From NCBI RefSeq assembly GCF_001693775.2, contig NZ_MBEW02000021.1, positions 1 to 32,985 of the forward strand: DNA of 32,985 nt. Reading direction: 5' to 3'. Positions 8,907 through 15,945 of this stretch are shown here, one piece after another. Each line of letters begins with the position of its first letter. Positions within the stretch are counted from its first letter, which is position 1. Source of the stretch: Criibacterium bergeronii. Its GTDB lineage: Bacteria > Bacillota > Clostridia > Peptostreptococcales > Filifactoraceae. The position numbers and the translations under genes were made by a program. Under the pieces are notes generated by a model that worked only from the letters and a program-made list of their open reading frames with translations, made no database searches and was not told the origin of the DNA.

Positions 8907-9350
8907 ATGTCTAACTCGTTAGAAGTAGGAAGTATAGTAGATGGAAAGGTTATAAATGTTAAGCCTTATGGAGCGTTTGTAGCTATAGGTGACAACCAAA
9001 AAGGATTAATACATATATCTCATATATCAGGTGCTTTTGTTAAGGATATAAATGATTTTATCCGTCAAGGGGATAACATAAAGGTAAAGGTGCTTAGCGT
9101 AGAAGAAGATAAAATAGCTCTTTCATTAAAAGATTGCGGGGAAGTTTTACCTAGACATGAGGAAGAGCAACAAAAAGACCAAAACTCTCAGGAGCAAGGA
9201 GTTCATGTTACATATAAATGTCTTGCCAACCTCAAGGATAGACAACCTGAGCCGGGGCATATTAAGACATTTGATGAATTGATGAAGGACTATAATAGAC
9301 AGGCTAACGACAGACAGGTTGATATAAATAAGAGATTAAAAAACAGATAA
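8907..9350 (+). CDS. S1-domain RNA-binding protein (YabR / general stress protein 13 type)
   Basis: The 147-aa protein has a single S1 domain at residues 4-75 (GSIVDGKVINVKPYGAFVAIGDNQKGLIHISHIS, then IKVKVLSVEEDKIALSLKD). A hydrophilic linker and the C-terminal block FDELMKDYNRQANDRQVDINKRLKNR follow. That combination is typical of the YabR/YugI (GSP13, CvfD) family of Firmicutes, which associates with ribosomes or mRNA and modulates translation. GGGAG ten bases upstream supports the ATG. It is monocistronic, closed by a clear terminator, with a strong promoter containing a palindrome. Confidence 0.85.
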   Translation: MSNSLEVGSIVDGKVINVKPYGAFVAIGDNQKGLIHISHISGAFVKDINDFIRQGDNIKVKVLSVEEDKIALSLKDCGEVLPRHEEEQQKDQNSQEQGVHVTYKCLANLKDRQPEPGHIKTFDELMKDYNRQANDRQVDINKRLKNR

Positions 9351-9385
9351 AAATTTATAATATATATTTTTTAAATATTCAGTAC

Positions 9386-9427
9386 AAAAAAAGATGGATA
9401 CCATTTTTGGGTAACCATCTTTTTTTA
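9386..9427 (+). terminator. Terminator after the S1 protein gene
   Basis: The stem pairs AAAAAAAGATGG-A-TACC with GGTA-A-CCATCTTTTTTT around a short T-rich loop. One mismatch interrupts an otherwise complete stem that ends in seven T. Confidence 0.8.
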
Positions 9428-9538
9428 TCAATAACTTATAATTGCTGAAATGATATGACATTTGTAAAGGGGAACTTTGCTTGCCTAAAATTTACCATTC
9501 ATTTTAATATATGTACTCTACTATCTTAATATGTTTTA

Positions 9539-9547
9539 TGATATAAC
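9539..9547 (+). promoter_or_regulatory. Extended -10 promoter of the small toxin gene
   Basis: TGATATAAC matches TGnTATAAT at eight of nine positions and has no convincing -35. A start near 9554 would give a leader of about 58 bases before the 29-aa peptide. Confidence 0.45.
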
Positions 9548-9582
9548 ACTGTTAAAGAGAAAAGTAGTACAGCCTTTTTGCT

Positions 9583-9601
9583 CCAATCTACAAAAGATTG
9601 G
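9583..9601 (+). promoter_or_regulatory. Leader hairpin next to the toxin ribosome binding site
   Basis: CCAATCT (9583-9589) and AGATTGG (9595-9601) form a perfect 7-bp stem with a 5-base loop. The upstream CTCC can extend pairing into the GGGGTGAG ribosome binding site. Such sequestration of the start region is common in type I toxin mRNAs; its action here is inferred. Confidence 0.45.
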
Positions 9602-9611
9602 GGTGAGTTGT

Positions 9612-9701
9612 ATGTCAAAATATGAAGTTATAACAACAGTTATAATGCTAATAGAATTGATACTACAAATCATTGCCCTTTTTCAAGAAAAGAAAAAGTA
9701 A
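9612..9701 (+). CDS. Putative type I toxin peptide (holin-like/TxpA-type), 29 aa
   Basis: The predicted peptide is short: MSKYEVITT, then one hydrophobic helix (about residues 6-24, with Ile/Leu/Val dominating) and the basic tail QEKKK. The MS-x-YE start, single membrane span and lysine tail are the hallmarks of the putative holin-like toxin family related to TxpA/BsrG/BsrE of Bacillus. These peptides damage the membrane when overproduced. GGGGTGAG lies upstream of the ATG with a hairpin that could mask it. The strongest support is context: a terminator just after the stop and a convergent promoter that would make an antisense RNA over the 3' end. A chance small ORF is the alternative, but the organised signals around it make that less likely. 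Confidence 0.6.
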   Translation: MSKYEVITTVIMLIELILQIIALFQEKKK

Positions 9702-9702
9702 G

Positions 9703-9788
9703 CAGAAAAAAACCGCTGTATGCGACTACAACGTTTTTTAATTATTAAAAAATCAAAGTAGGAGCAAACCAATAAGGTTTACTTTTTT
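9703..9788 (-). ncRNA. Candidate antisense antitoxin RNA (RatA/SR4-like position)
   Basis: From a start near 9788, set by the minus-strand promoter at 9795-9822, transcription would run leftward through a small hairpin (arms AAACC/GGTTT near 9764-9779). It would end at the hairpin 9706-9739 followed on this strand by seven T. The RNA of about 85 nt would be fully complementary to the 3' untranslated region of the toxin mRNA. This is the geometry of the TxpA/RatA and BsrG/SR4 systems, in which duplex formation triggers degradation. Its existence and ends are inferred from signals only. Confidence 0.5.
9706..9739. terminator. Shared terminator hairpin of the toxin/antitoxin pair
   Basis: An imperfect stem (9708-9720 with 9727-9739, two mismatches) around TGCGAC has an A tract on its left and a T tract on its right. 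It can end the toxin mRNA on the plus strand and the antisense RNA on the minus strand. Confidence 0.55.
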
Positions 9789-9794
9789 CTTTTT

Positions 9795-9822
9795 ATTATA
9801 CCACAAAAATAAAAATTTACAA
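9795..9822 (-). promoter_or_regulatory. Promoter of the antisense RNA
   Basis: Read on the minus strand: TTGTAA, 16 bases, then TGG followed by a perfect TATAAT, a consensus extended -10. It points back into the toxin gene. No coding sequence begins downstream of it on this strand, which argues for an RNA product. Confidence 0.6.
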
Positions 9823-9854
9823 CAAAACCAAATAATAATTTAAATCTGACAATT

Positions 9855-10760
9855 TTACAAGGCATAAGGATTGTTTTTTAGCCGATTTTTCCTTTGCATC
9901 CTAGATAAATTTGCTTTTCTTTCATCTTGTACCTCGAATATTTTTTCTTGTGTAAGTTTTCTTTCAAGTCTTAACCTTTCTAGCAATTCTTCAAGCTCCT
10001 CTTTATCTTGTTGTCTTTTAGCCTGAGCTCTTTTGGCTTGCTCTTTTCTTTGCTCGATTTGTCTTTGCTTGTTGGATTTTAGGTGATTGTCGATTTCTTT
10101 TGTATCTAAAGAAAAGTCCACATTTACTTTTTTGCTGTTGTCCTCGAACCCGTAATATTTTCTAGATATAGCTAGAGCTTGCTCCACTCCGATACCATGT
10201 CTATTCGTGTCGACATTATTTTTAAAGTGGTCGGTGGACATATGCTCCTTTATATGATTTAGTATTTTTTGGAATTTTAAAACGTGATGTGGCACTGAAT
10301 TTATCTTATACATTTGAATATCTCTTTGTAAAAGTGCTGCAAAATCGTATTTGTCTTTTTCATTATAATGAATTCCGGTGGTGTGAGGCATATCAACTCC
10401 GGTAGTCTTACCCATTGTGTATGCAAGTAGGCAATTGTATTCGTCTACGGTAGCATTTTTAGGGTCAACCTCTTTTGGATTTATATACTTTATTTTTGTT
10501 TCTTTGTCATCATTATAATGATATTCTATTTTTATTTTCGGATTTTGCTCAGTGGAGTCCTCAGCATAAGAACCCCTATAGCTATACATATTTCCATCCC
10601 CGATATTCATTGACGCTGTAAATAGAGTATTTTTTTCGGCATGGTACATCCAGCTTACAGTTTCCTCAGAAAAGGACTTTACTGATACCGGTATAGGCTT
10701 GTTTGTAGATTTTGTTTGACTTGTAATTGGACAGTTGCAGTTTATACTTTGTATATTCAT
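9855..10760 (-). CDS. Protein of unknown function with C-terminal coiled coil
   Basis: I do not recognise the family of this 301-aa protein. It has no signal peptide or membrane segment. The first 40 residues are polar (MNIQSINCNCPITSQTKS) with a CNC pair. Residues about 40-225 look like a folded domain with blocks such as SWMYHAEKNTLFTASMNIGDGNMYSYRGSY and VDEYNCLLAYTMGKTTG, and several His (MPHTTGIHY, VPHHVLKF). From about 225 to 290 it is almost entirely Lys, Arg, Glu, Gln and Leu, predicting a long coiled coil, ending MQRKNRLKNNPYAL. GTGAGGT before the ATG supports the start. It is a single gene between the toxin locus and the trmK operon. Possible cytoplasmic scaffold or spore/envelope-associated protein, but that is a guess. 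Confidence 0.75.
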   Translation of the reverse strand: MNIQSINCNCPITSQTKSTNKPIPVSVKSFSEETVSWMYHAEKNTLFTASMNIGDGNMYSYRGSYAEDSTEQNPKIKIEYHYNDDKETKIKYINPKEVDPKNATVDEYNCLLAYTMGKTTGVDMPHTTGIHYNEKDKYDFAALLQRDIQMYKINSVPHHVLKFQKILNHIKEHMSTDHFKNNVDTNRHGIGVEQALAISRKYYGFEDNSKKVNVDFSLDTKEIDNHLKSNKQRQIEQRKEQAKRAQAKRQQDKEELEELLERLRLERKLTQEKIFEVQDERKANLSRMQRKNRLKNNPYAL

Positions 10761-10804
10761 TTTTTACCTCACACTTACATTTTTTGGCGTTTAATAGTAT
10801 ATCG

Positions 10805-10820
10805 AATTGTTTAGACAATT
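10805..10820. promoter_or_regulatory. Inverted repeat upstream of the unknown coiled-coil gene
   Basis: AATTGT-TTAG-ACAATT is a perfect 6-4-6 inverted repeat about 45 bases upstream of the gene ending at 9855. It overlaps the stretch where its promoter must lie (TATACT is nearby on the minus strand, without a well-placed -35). It is a candidate operator only. Confidence 0.25.
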
Positions 10821-10941
10821 TGTTTAGTTAATTTTGTAGGTTGGATAATTGCAACAATTTACAATTTATTATCAATTTTAAAATTTATGTTGAATTTTAC
10901 AATACTAGATGTTATAATTATAAATTTTAAAAAATACAAAA

Positions 10942-10970
10942 TTGAAATTTATATAATTTCATGTTATAAT
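10942..10970 (+). promoter_or_regulatory. Promoter of the trmK operon
   Basis: TTGAAA (10942-10947), a 17-base spacer and TATAAT (10965-10970) form a near-consensus sigma-A promoter 45 bases upstream of trmK. Confidence 0.75.
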
Positions 10971-11015
10971 ATATTAAAAATACATCACAATTTTTGAAAA
11001 GTAATTGAGGGGCAG

Positions 11016-11738
11016 ATGATTAGTTCAAGGCTAAGATTTATATCAAGTTTAATTTCACCGGTGGAAGTGATAGCAGACATTGGCAGTGACCATGGATACA
11101 TTCCGGCGGACTTACTTAAAAATGATATAGCAAAAAAAATTATAGCTACAGATATATCAGCTCCGTCTGTGCAAAAGGCTATTGACCTTATGGAAAAACT
11201 AAATTTATCTGAAAAATCTGACTTTAGAGTAGGAAATGGGCTTGAGGTATTAAATGTTGATGAGGCTGATACAGTCATAATTGCAGGTATGGGAGGCAAG
11301 CTGATTTGTGAAATTTTACAAAACGGCTATAAAAACAAGTTTAAAGAAAAAATACCTACACTTGTTTTACAGCCCGTTCAACAGGTTGGAGATTTGAGAT
11401 ATTTTTTAATTAAAAATGACTTTGATATTTTGGATGAGCATATTTTTGTAGACCAAGGCAAGGTCTATCAAGTTATGATTTCTAGGAAAATTAATTCAGA
11501 AAAAACTCACAGTTTGTATAAAATTGATTTGAACAACCAAGTACAAATAAAATACGGCACAATAAATATCAAAAAAAAATCTCAGGTATTAATCAGCCAG
11601 CTTGAGCGTGAATATGATAAGCTGAATGCTTTAATTGAAAAGCTGGAGTTAAATAATATTGAAAAAGAGCTTATTGAGTCAAAGAAAATTTATTTGTATC
11701 AATTGGAGAAGGTGAGATATGAAATTAGCAAATCTTAA
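11016..11738 (+). CDS. trmK: tRNA (adenine(22)-N1)-methyltransferase
   Basis: TrmK puts a methyl group on N1 of A22 in the D-loop of tRNAs. The 240-aa product begins ISSRLRFISSLISPVEVIADIGSDHGYIPADLL, containing the SAM-binding motif ADIGSDHGY at about residues 20-28. ATDIS follows as the acidic SAM contact, then the family-specific block DTVIIAGMGGKLICEIL and LVLQPVQQVGDLRYFL. The C-terminal third is a coiled coil rich in Lys/Glu, as in family members. GAGGGG stands just before the ATG. It overlaps the Nif3-like gene by 20 bases, a pairing seen widely in Firmicutes, and it is the first gene after a strong promoter. Confidence 0.93.
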   Translation: MISSRLRFISSLISPVEVIADIGSDHGYIPADLLKNDIAKKIIATDISAPSVQKAIDLMEKLNLSEKSDFRVGNGLEVLNVDEADTVIIAGMGGKLICEILQNGYKNKFKEKIPTLVLQPVQQVGDLRYFLIKNDFDILDEHIFVDQGKVYQVMISRKINSEKTHSLYKIDLNNQVQIKYGTINIKKKSQVLISQLEREYDKLNALIEKLELNNIEKELIESKKIYLYQLEKVRYEISKS

Positions 11739-12504
11739 ACAGGAGCTAGACAAAATTCTTAAAGTGGAAATGGCTTATGACTGGGACAATGTGGGATTGC
11801 TGATTGGGGACATGGAAAGTGAGATTAAGTCTATCACGCTGTCATTGGAGCTAAGCGAAGATGTCATAAATGATGCTGTTAAAAATGGCTCTAATCTGAT
11901 AATTACGCATCATCCTCTTATTTTTAGCCCATTTAAGCAAATAACCTCTAACGATATTAAGCAAAAATTGGCTATGGAGCTTATAAAAAATGGGATAGCT
12001 CTGTACGCTGCACATACAAATTTTGACAGACTTAAAGACGGGCTTAACGATTATGTAATAAGACTGCTTGAAGTAGAAAATGTAGAAGATTTTTATTTGG
12101 AGGACGATGGATATTATATAGGCAAAGTTGCAAGTTTAAAAAATGAAATGCAAATGGCTGACTTTGTGAGGTTTGTTTCACAAAAATTACAAGTAAATGA
12201 CATACGTCTTGTATCACAGCAGGATAAAACTATTTCAAGAGTAGCATTGGTTACAGGGTCAGGAGCGTCTTACATTGAAGAGGCGAATAAGGTTGCAGAT
12301 TTACTTATTACAGGTGACATTAAATATCATGATGCACAAGATGCTTATCAAAGAGGCGATACAGCGCTTGATGCAGGACATTTTGGAACAGAAAAGTTTT
12401 TCCCGTCTGCAATGGAGATTGTGTTAAACAATAGCCTTGATACAGATATTCCAATATATAAATCTATGGGACTAAGTAATCCTTTTAGGCAAGCGGGTTG
12501 TTAA
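11719..12504 (+). CDS. Nif3-like dinuclear metal centre protein
   Basis: The 261-aa protein is the short form of the Nif3/YqfO family (no inserted PII-like domain). It shows YDWDNVGLLIGD near the start, the metal-binding ITHHPLIFSPFK near residue 75, AAHTNFD, and the C-terminal TGDIKYHDAQDA and LDAGHFGTEK with His and Glu ligands. Members form hexameric toroids with two metal ions per subunit. The biochemical role is unsettled; a GTP cyclohydrolase-like activity has been proposed for some. The overlap with trmK suggests translational coupling. The start is the ATG at 11719 within the end of trmK, preceded by GAGAAGGTGAG. Confidence 0.92.
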   Translation: MKLANLKQELDKILKVEMAYDWDNVGLLIGDMESEIKSITLSLELSEDVINDAVKNGSNLIITHHPLIFSPFKQITSNDIKQKLAMELIKNGIALYAAHTNFDRLKDGLNDYVIRLLEVENVEDFYLEDDGYYIGKVASLKNEMQMADFVRFVSQKLQVNDIRLVSQQDKTISRVALVTGSGASYIEEANKVADLLITGDIKYHDAQDAYQRGDTALDAGHFGTEKFFPSAMEIVLNNSLDTDIPIYKSMGLSNPFRQAGC

Positions 12505-12519
12505 TGTTAGGAGAAGTAT

Positions 12520-13275
12520 ATGCACGACAAATTGGTAAGAATTCAAAAGGGATACATATTGATTGATAGAGCAAAGCAACACATCGATATGCTTGCAAAA
12601 TGCAAGGATATTGTGGACGGAAGAAAAAAACTGGACGATTTAAAAAAAGAGCAGGAGTCAATAAGGCTGTCAATAAATGAGCTGAAAAATAGAATTGTTA
12701 AAAGTCAGGAAAAACTTAAAGACAGTGAAGTAGAGCTAAACAAAATCATAAAGTATATATATTCCAACTCAAGGAAACGTGTTGAAACCTTAACTCAAAA
12801 AAATGAGCGTAAGGAGGAAATTCTAAAACAAAGGCAAGTCTTGGAAAAAGAGGTTATGGATTTATTTATAATGGTAGATTCGCTAAAAGATAAGATGAAT
12901 CATCAAAAATTAATCTATAATGACGAAGAAAAAGAATATTTGAGGGTTATTACTAATCAAAACCACAAGATTGTAAAGTTTGAAGAAAAAATATCCTCCA
13001 CAGAAAAATCTATAAGACGAATTAGAAAGAGTATAGATTCAGAGGTTTTATCAATTTATGATAAAAAAAGACAAAAAAATATAATGGTCATGTCTAGGAT
13101 TGAAGATGGGAAATGCTACAACTGCGGGCAAGAAATATCCGATGAAGATATAGAAAAGGTTGGAGATGGCGAAATAATGGAATGTCCTAACTGCGAACGC
13201 ATCTTATATATACTCCAAGAAGAACCGGATTTGCCACAAGAAGAGCTTGCACAAGTCAAATGTAAAGAGGATTAA
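12520..13275 (+). CDS. Coiled-coil protein with C4 zinc ribbon (COG1579 type)
   Basis: Residues about 1-195 of this 251-aa protein are a long antiparallel coiled coil with almost uninterrupted Lys/Glu/Ile/Leu. The C-terminus carries a zinc ribbon: CYNCGQEISDEDIEKVGDGEIMECPNCERILY, i.e. two CxxC knuckles. This is the arrangement of the COG1579 family, predicted nucleic-acid binding proteins often encoded next to nif3. AGGAG precedes the ATG at 12520, which is 15 bases after the Nif3 gene. A cytoplasmic role in RNA metabolism is inferred from the neighbours, which modify tRNA and rRNA. Confidence 0.88.
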   Translation: MHDKLVRIQKGYILIDRAKQHIDMLAKCKDIVDGRKKLDDLKKEQESIRLSINELKNRIVKSQEKLKDSEVELNKIIKYIYSNSRKRVETLTQKNERKEEILKQRQVLEKEVMDLFIMVDSLKDKMNHQKLIYNDEEKEYLRVITNQNHKIVKFEEKISSTEKSIRRIRKSIDSEVLSIYDKKRQKNIMVMSRIEDGKCYNCGQEISDEDIEKVGDGEIMECPNCERILYILQEEPDLPQEELAQVKCKED

Positions 13276-13278
13276 AAT

Positions 13279-14409
13279 ATGTATAATCTTGTAGCTCCAT
13301 GCCTATTTGGCTTGGAAAAAACTGTAGCTTATGAGTTAAAACTACTGGGAGCAACTAATATTAAAATAACAGACGGTAGAGTAAACTTTATCGGTGACGA
13401 TGAAGTGATAGTAAAAGCCAATATTTGCCTTCGTACAGCAGAAAGAGTGCAAATAGAAGTAGGCAAATTTCCTTGCAAGGATTTTGACCAGCTTTATGAC
13501 GGCATATTCAAACAAGATTACACAAGATATATACCAAATAAAGACTGCAAATTTACGATTGCAAGAGCAAGGTCGGTAAAATCAAAACTTACCTCCATAC
13601 CTGCTATCCAAAAAGTTGCTAATAAGGCTATGGCAGATAGATTGATGGAAATTTTTCGTACAAATATTTTATCTGAAAGCTCAGACGTAGAAATAGCCTT
13701 TAACATTTTTATCAATAAGGATGAGGCACATTTGTATATCGACACCACAGGTGAGGCTCTTCATAAAAGAGGATATAGAGAAAAGACGGTTGCAGCTCCG
13801 CTTAGAGAGACTATAGCAGCTTTTATGGTAATGCTTGCTAGATGGAAAACCAAAAGACCACTATATGATATAACTTGTGGCAGTGGCACTATAGCGATTG
13901 AGGCTGCGTTAATTGGACTTAACATACAAGCAGGAATAAATCGTAATTTTGCAGGAGAAAATCTTCCATTTATAGATAAGAAAAAATGGAATGAAATCCG
14001 CTCTAAATATATTAATCTTGAAGATTATTCAGAATTTAAAATATATGCCTGCGATATAGACCCTGAGGCAATAGAAATAGCCAAAGAAAATGCAGAGCTT
14101 GCAGGGGTAGCCGATTATATAGACTTTAGCGTAAAAGATGTAAAGGAAGTAAAAATCACAGAGCAAGACGGCTACATAATATGCAATCCGCCTTATGGTG
14201 TAAGGATTGGTGACGATGAAGAGCTGGAGGATTTGTATACCAGTATGAAAAAATTATTTAAAAGCTTAGACAATTTTTCGTACTTCATAATTACACCTGA
14301 TGAAAATATAGGCGAAAAAGTGGGCATAGATTTTTCAAAAAATAGAAAAATCTATAATGGCACAATCAATACCCATCTATATCAGTATTTATCACAGAAA
14401 AGATATTAA
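13279..14409 (+). CDS. THUMP-domain class I SAM-dependent RNA methyltransferase (RlmL/YpsC type)
   Basis: The 376-aa protein starts with the ferredoxin-like/THUMP region (residues about 1-155, including LRTAERVQIEVGKF). A Rossmann methyltransferase domain follows: YDITCGSGTIAIEAALIG is the SAM-binding loop (near 195-212), IYACDIDPEAIEIAKENAELAG the second strand, and IICNPPYGVRIGDDEEL the catalytic NPPY motif for N2-guanine methylation (near 300). This is COG0116; homologues modify G2445 of 23S rRNA (RlmL) or act on tRNA (TrmN), and the exact base here is undetermined. The start lies 3 bases after the zinc-ribbon gene with AAAGAGGA inside that gene's end, so this closes the trmK operon. Confidence 0.92.
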   Translation: MYNLVAPCLFGLEKTVAYELKLLGATNIKITDGRVNFIGDDEVIVKANICLRTAERVQIEVGKFPCKDFDQLYDGIFKQDYTRYIPNKDCKFTIARARSVKSKLTSIPAIQKVANKAMADRLMEIFRTNILSESSDVEIAFNIFINKDEAHLYIDTTGEALHKRGYREKTVAAPLRETIAAFMVMLARWKTKRPLYDITCGSGTIAIEAALIGLNIQAGINRNFAGENLPFIDKKKWNEIRSKYINLEDYSEFKIYACDIDPEAIEIAKENAELAGVADYIDFSVKDVKEVKITEQDGYIICNPPYGVRIGDDEELEDLYTSMKKLFKSLDNFSYFIITPDENIGEKVGIDFSKNRKIYNGTINTHLYQYLSQKRY

Positions 14410-14462
14410 AGATAAAGTATGGGCAAGCATTGTTTGCCAGTGGTTCTAGTATAAAAAATCCA

Positions 14463-14500
14463 AAAGAAAAAGAACTATCGCCGGATAGTTCTTTTTCTTT
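14463..14500. terminator. Bidirectional terminator between the methyltransferase gene and cutC
   Basis: A perfect 17-bp stem (AAAGAAAAAGAACTATC with its complement) closes a GCCG tetraloop. The A-rich and T-rich arms make it effective on both strands, and it lies between two convergent genes. Confidence 0.9.
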
Positions 14501-14512
14501 GAATTTATTTTA

Positions 14513-15193
14513 TTAAACGTTGGATTTCACCAATTCTTTGACCTTATCCACATCTACTACTTGATTTTCATTTTGAGCAAAGCTGCCAATATGAAAATCG
14601 TAGACCTTATCACTTTTAATGGAGCTTGCAATTTTTTTCATAGTTTCCATAGTTATACCACTGCCACAAATGATAGTTTTATTGGAAATTTCAATTGCGT
14701 CATTGAGACTTTGGATATTTTCGTGAGCTTTAGCTCCACCTCCTGAGGTCAAGATGTGTGTAATATTTTTATAATTATTTAATTCTTTTATAGATTTTAA
14801 ATAATTTTTAGAGCTATCAATAGCTCTATGAAAGGTGATTGGCATTTTGGTGTCCTTTATAAGGTAGTCCACAGCCTCAAAATCTATTTCGCCCTCTTTT
14901 GTTAGTGCTCCTAAAACTATTCTTTTGTTGCCGTCAAGCTTTTCAATCTCTGAAATATCCTTTTTCATCACTTCTAAATCATACTTGTCATAAACAAAGC
15001 TGATATTATTTGGTCTAATCATAATTGCTACTTCTATTGAAACTTTTTGTAATGTGTGGTAGATTAAACCAATACTAGGAGTGAGACCTCCCTCAGATAA
15101 TGCACTTACCAGCTCCACTCTTTGAGAGCCGCCGGCTTGAGCATTGACTGCATCTTGCACACTTTGCACGATTATCTCAGTTATTCTAGGCAT
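14513..15193 (-). CDS. cutC: CutC family protein
   Basis: The 226-aa product opens with the family signature VQSVQDAVNAQAGGSQRVELVSALSEGGLTPSIGLI in residues about 9-44 and has the TIM-barrel pattern of CutC. Blocks include VAIMIRPNN, IVLGALTKEGEIDFEAVDYLI, ITFHRAID, HILTSGGGAKA, and IICGSGIT. CutC was named for copper homeostasis in E. coli, but the molecular function remains uncertain. The length is typical of the bacterial family (about 210-250). AAAGGA precedes the ATG. It is a single gene, divergent from queH. No copper ATPase or CopY-like regulator is nearby, so context gives no support for a copper role. Confidence 0.9.
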   Translation of the reverse strand: MPRITEIIVQSVQDAVNAQAGGSQRVELVSALSEGGLTPSIGLIYHTLQKVSIEVAIMIRPNNISFVYDKYDLEVMKKDISEIEKLDGNKRIVLGALTKEGEIDFEAVDYLIKDTKMPITFHRAIDSSKNYLKSIKELNNYKNITHILTSGGGAKAHENIQSLNDAIEISNKTIICGSGITMETMKKIASSIKSDKVYDFHIGSFAQNENQVVDVDKVKELVKSNV

Positions 15194-15232
15194 TTTTTAT
15201 CCTTTATCTAAAATTTAAAATATATATTTAAT

Positions 15233-15261
15233 ATATTATAAAAATTTATAAAATTATTCAA
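15233..15261 (-). promoter_or_regulatory. Probable promoter for cutC
   Basis: On the minus strand TTGAAT (15261-15256) lies 17 bases from TAATAT (15238-15233); an overlapping TATAAT is two bases closer. The 82-base gap also has to hold the queH promoter, which I cannot place. Confidence 0.4.
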
Positions 15262-15275
15262 GTAAAAAGGCTAAT

Positions 15276-15929
15276 ATGGAAAATAATACACAAAAAATAA
15301 ATTATAACAAGCTAATGGAAGACGAAATTGCGACATTTGGCGGGAAAAAGCCGAAACTTTTACTACAGGTGTGTTGTGCACCTTGCTCGTCTCACGTTAT
15401 TACATTGTTAAAAGAAAATTTTGAAATCACAGCATACTATTACAATCCTAACATCTATCCATCAGAAGAATTTTTCAAAAGAGAAGTTGAGATTAAAAAA
15501 TTAATTTCTTATATAGGTTTGGACGAAAGCACGCTAGTAGTGACGGAATATAATCCTGATGATTTTTACGAAAAAATAAAAGGACTGGAAAAAGAAAAAG
15601 AGGGAGGGGCTAGGTGCACTGTCTGCTTTAACCTAAGAATGGGAGCTGCGGCAAAATATGCCAAAGCTAACGGATACGATTACTTTACAACAACACTTAG
15701 CATATCACCACATAAAAATTCTGCATTATTAAACAAAATCGGCTACAATTTGCAAGAAAAATATGATATAAAATATCTGCCGGCAGATTTTAAGAAAAAA
15801 GAAGGCTACAAACATTCAATCCAGCTTAGCAAAGAGTATGGACTATATAGACAAGATTATTGCGGTTGTGAATTTTCACTGGAGCAGTCAAGACAAGAGC
15901 AAATGGAAAAAGTTAATCCACAAGAATAA
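15276..15929 (+). CDS. queH: Epoxyqueuosine reductase QueH
   Basis: QueH performs the last step of queuosine formation, reducing epoxyqueuosine in tRNA; it replaces the cobalamin enzyme QueG in many anaerobes. The 217-aa product has LLLQVCCAPCSSH with three cysteines at residues 33, 34 and 37, YYNPNIYPSEEFFKRE, GGARCTVCFNLRMGAAAKYA (CxxC near 112-115), FTTTLSISPHK and the C-terminal DYCGCEFS. These cysteines are the iron-sulfur and metal ligands of the family, and all expected ones are visible. AAAAAGG lies before the ATG. It is followed 16 bases later by rlmD, so two RNA-modification genes share a transcript. Confidence 0.94.
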   Translation: MENNTQKINYNKLMEDEIATFGGKKPKLLLQVCCAPCSSHVITLLKENFEITAYYYNPNIYPSEEFFKREVEIKKLISYIGLDESTLVVTEYNPDDFYEKIKGLEKEKEGGARCTVCFNLRMGAAAKYAKANGYDYFTTTLSISPHKNSALLNKIGYNLQEKYDIKYLPADFKKKEGYKHSIQLSKEYGLYRQDYCGCEFSLEQSRQEQMEKVNPQE

Positions 15930-15945
15930 AAATTACGGAGAAAAA

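Noticed and set aside
14418-14440. Small hairpin GGCAA/TTGCC after the THUMP methyltransferase gene
   Set aside because: Short stem with no T run; the clear terminator is the hairpin at 14463-14500.
15838-15945. An earlier in-frame ATG for rlmD inside queH
   Set aside because: It has no ribosome binding site, adds 36 residues unlike the family, and the ATG at 15946 has CGGAGA in front and starts the OB domain.
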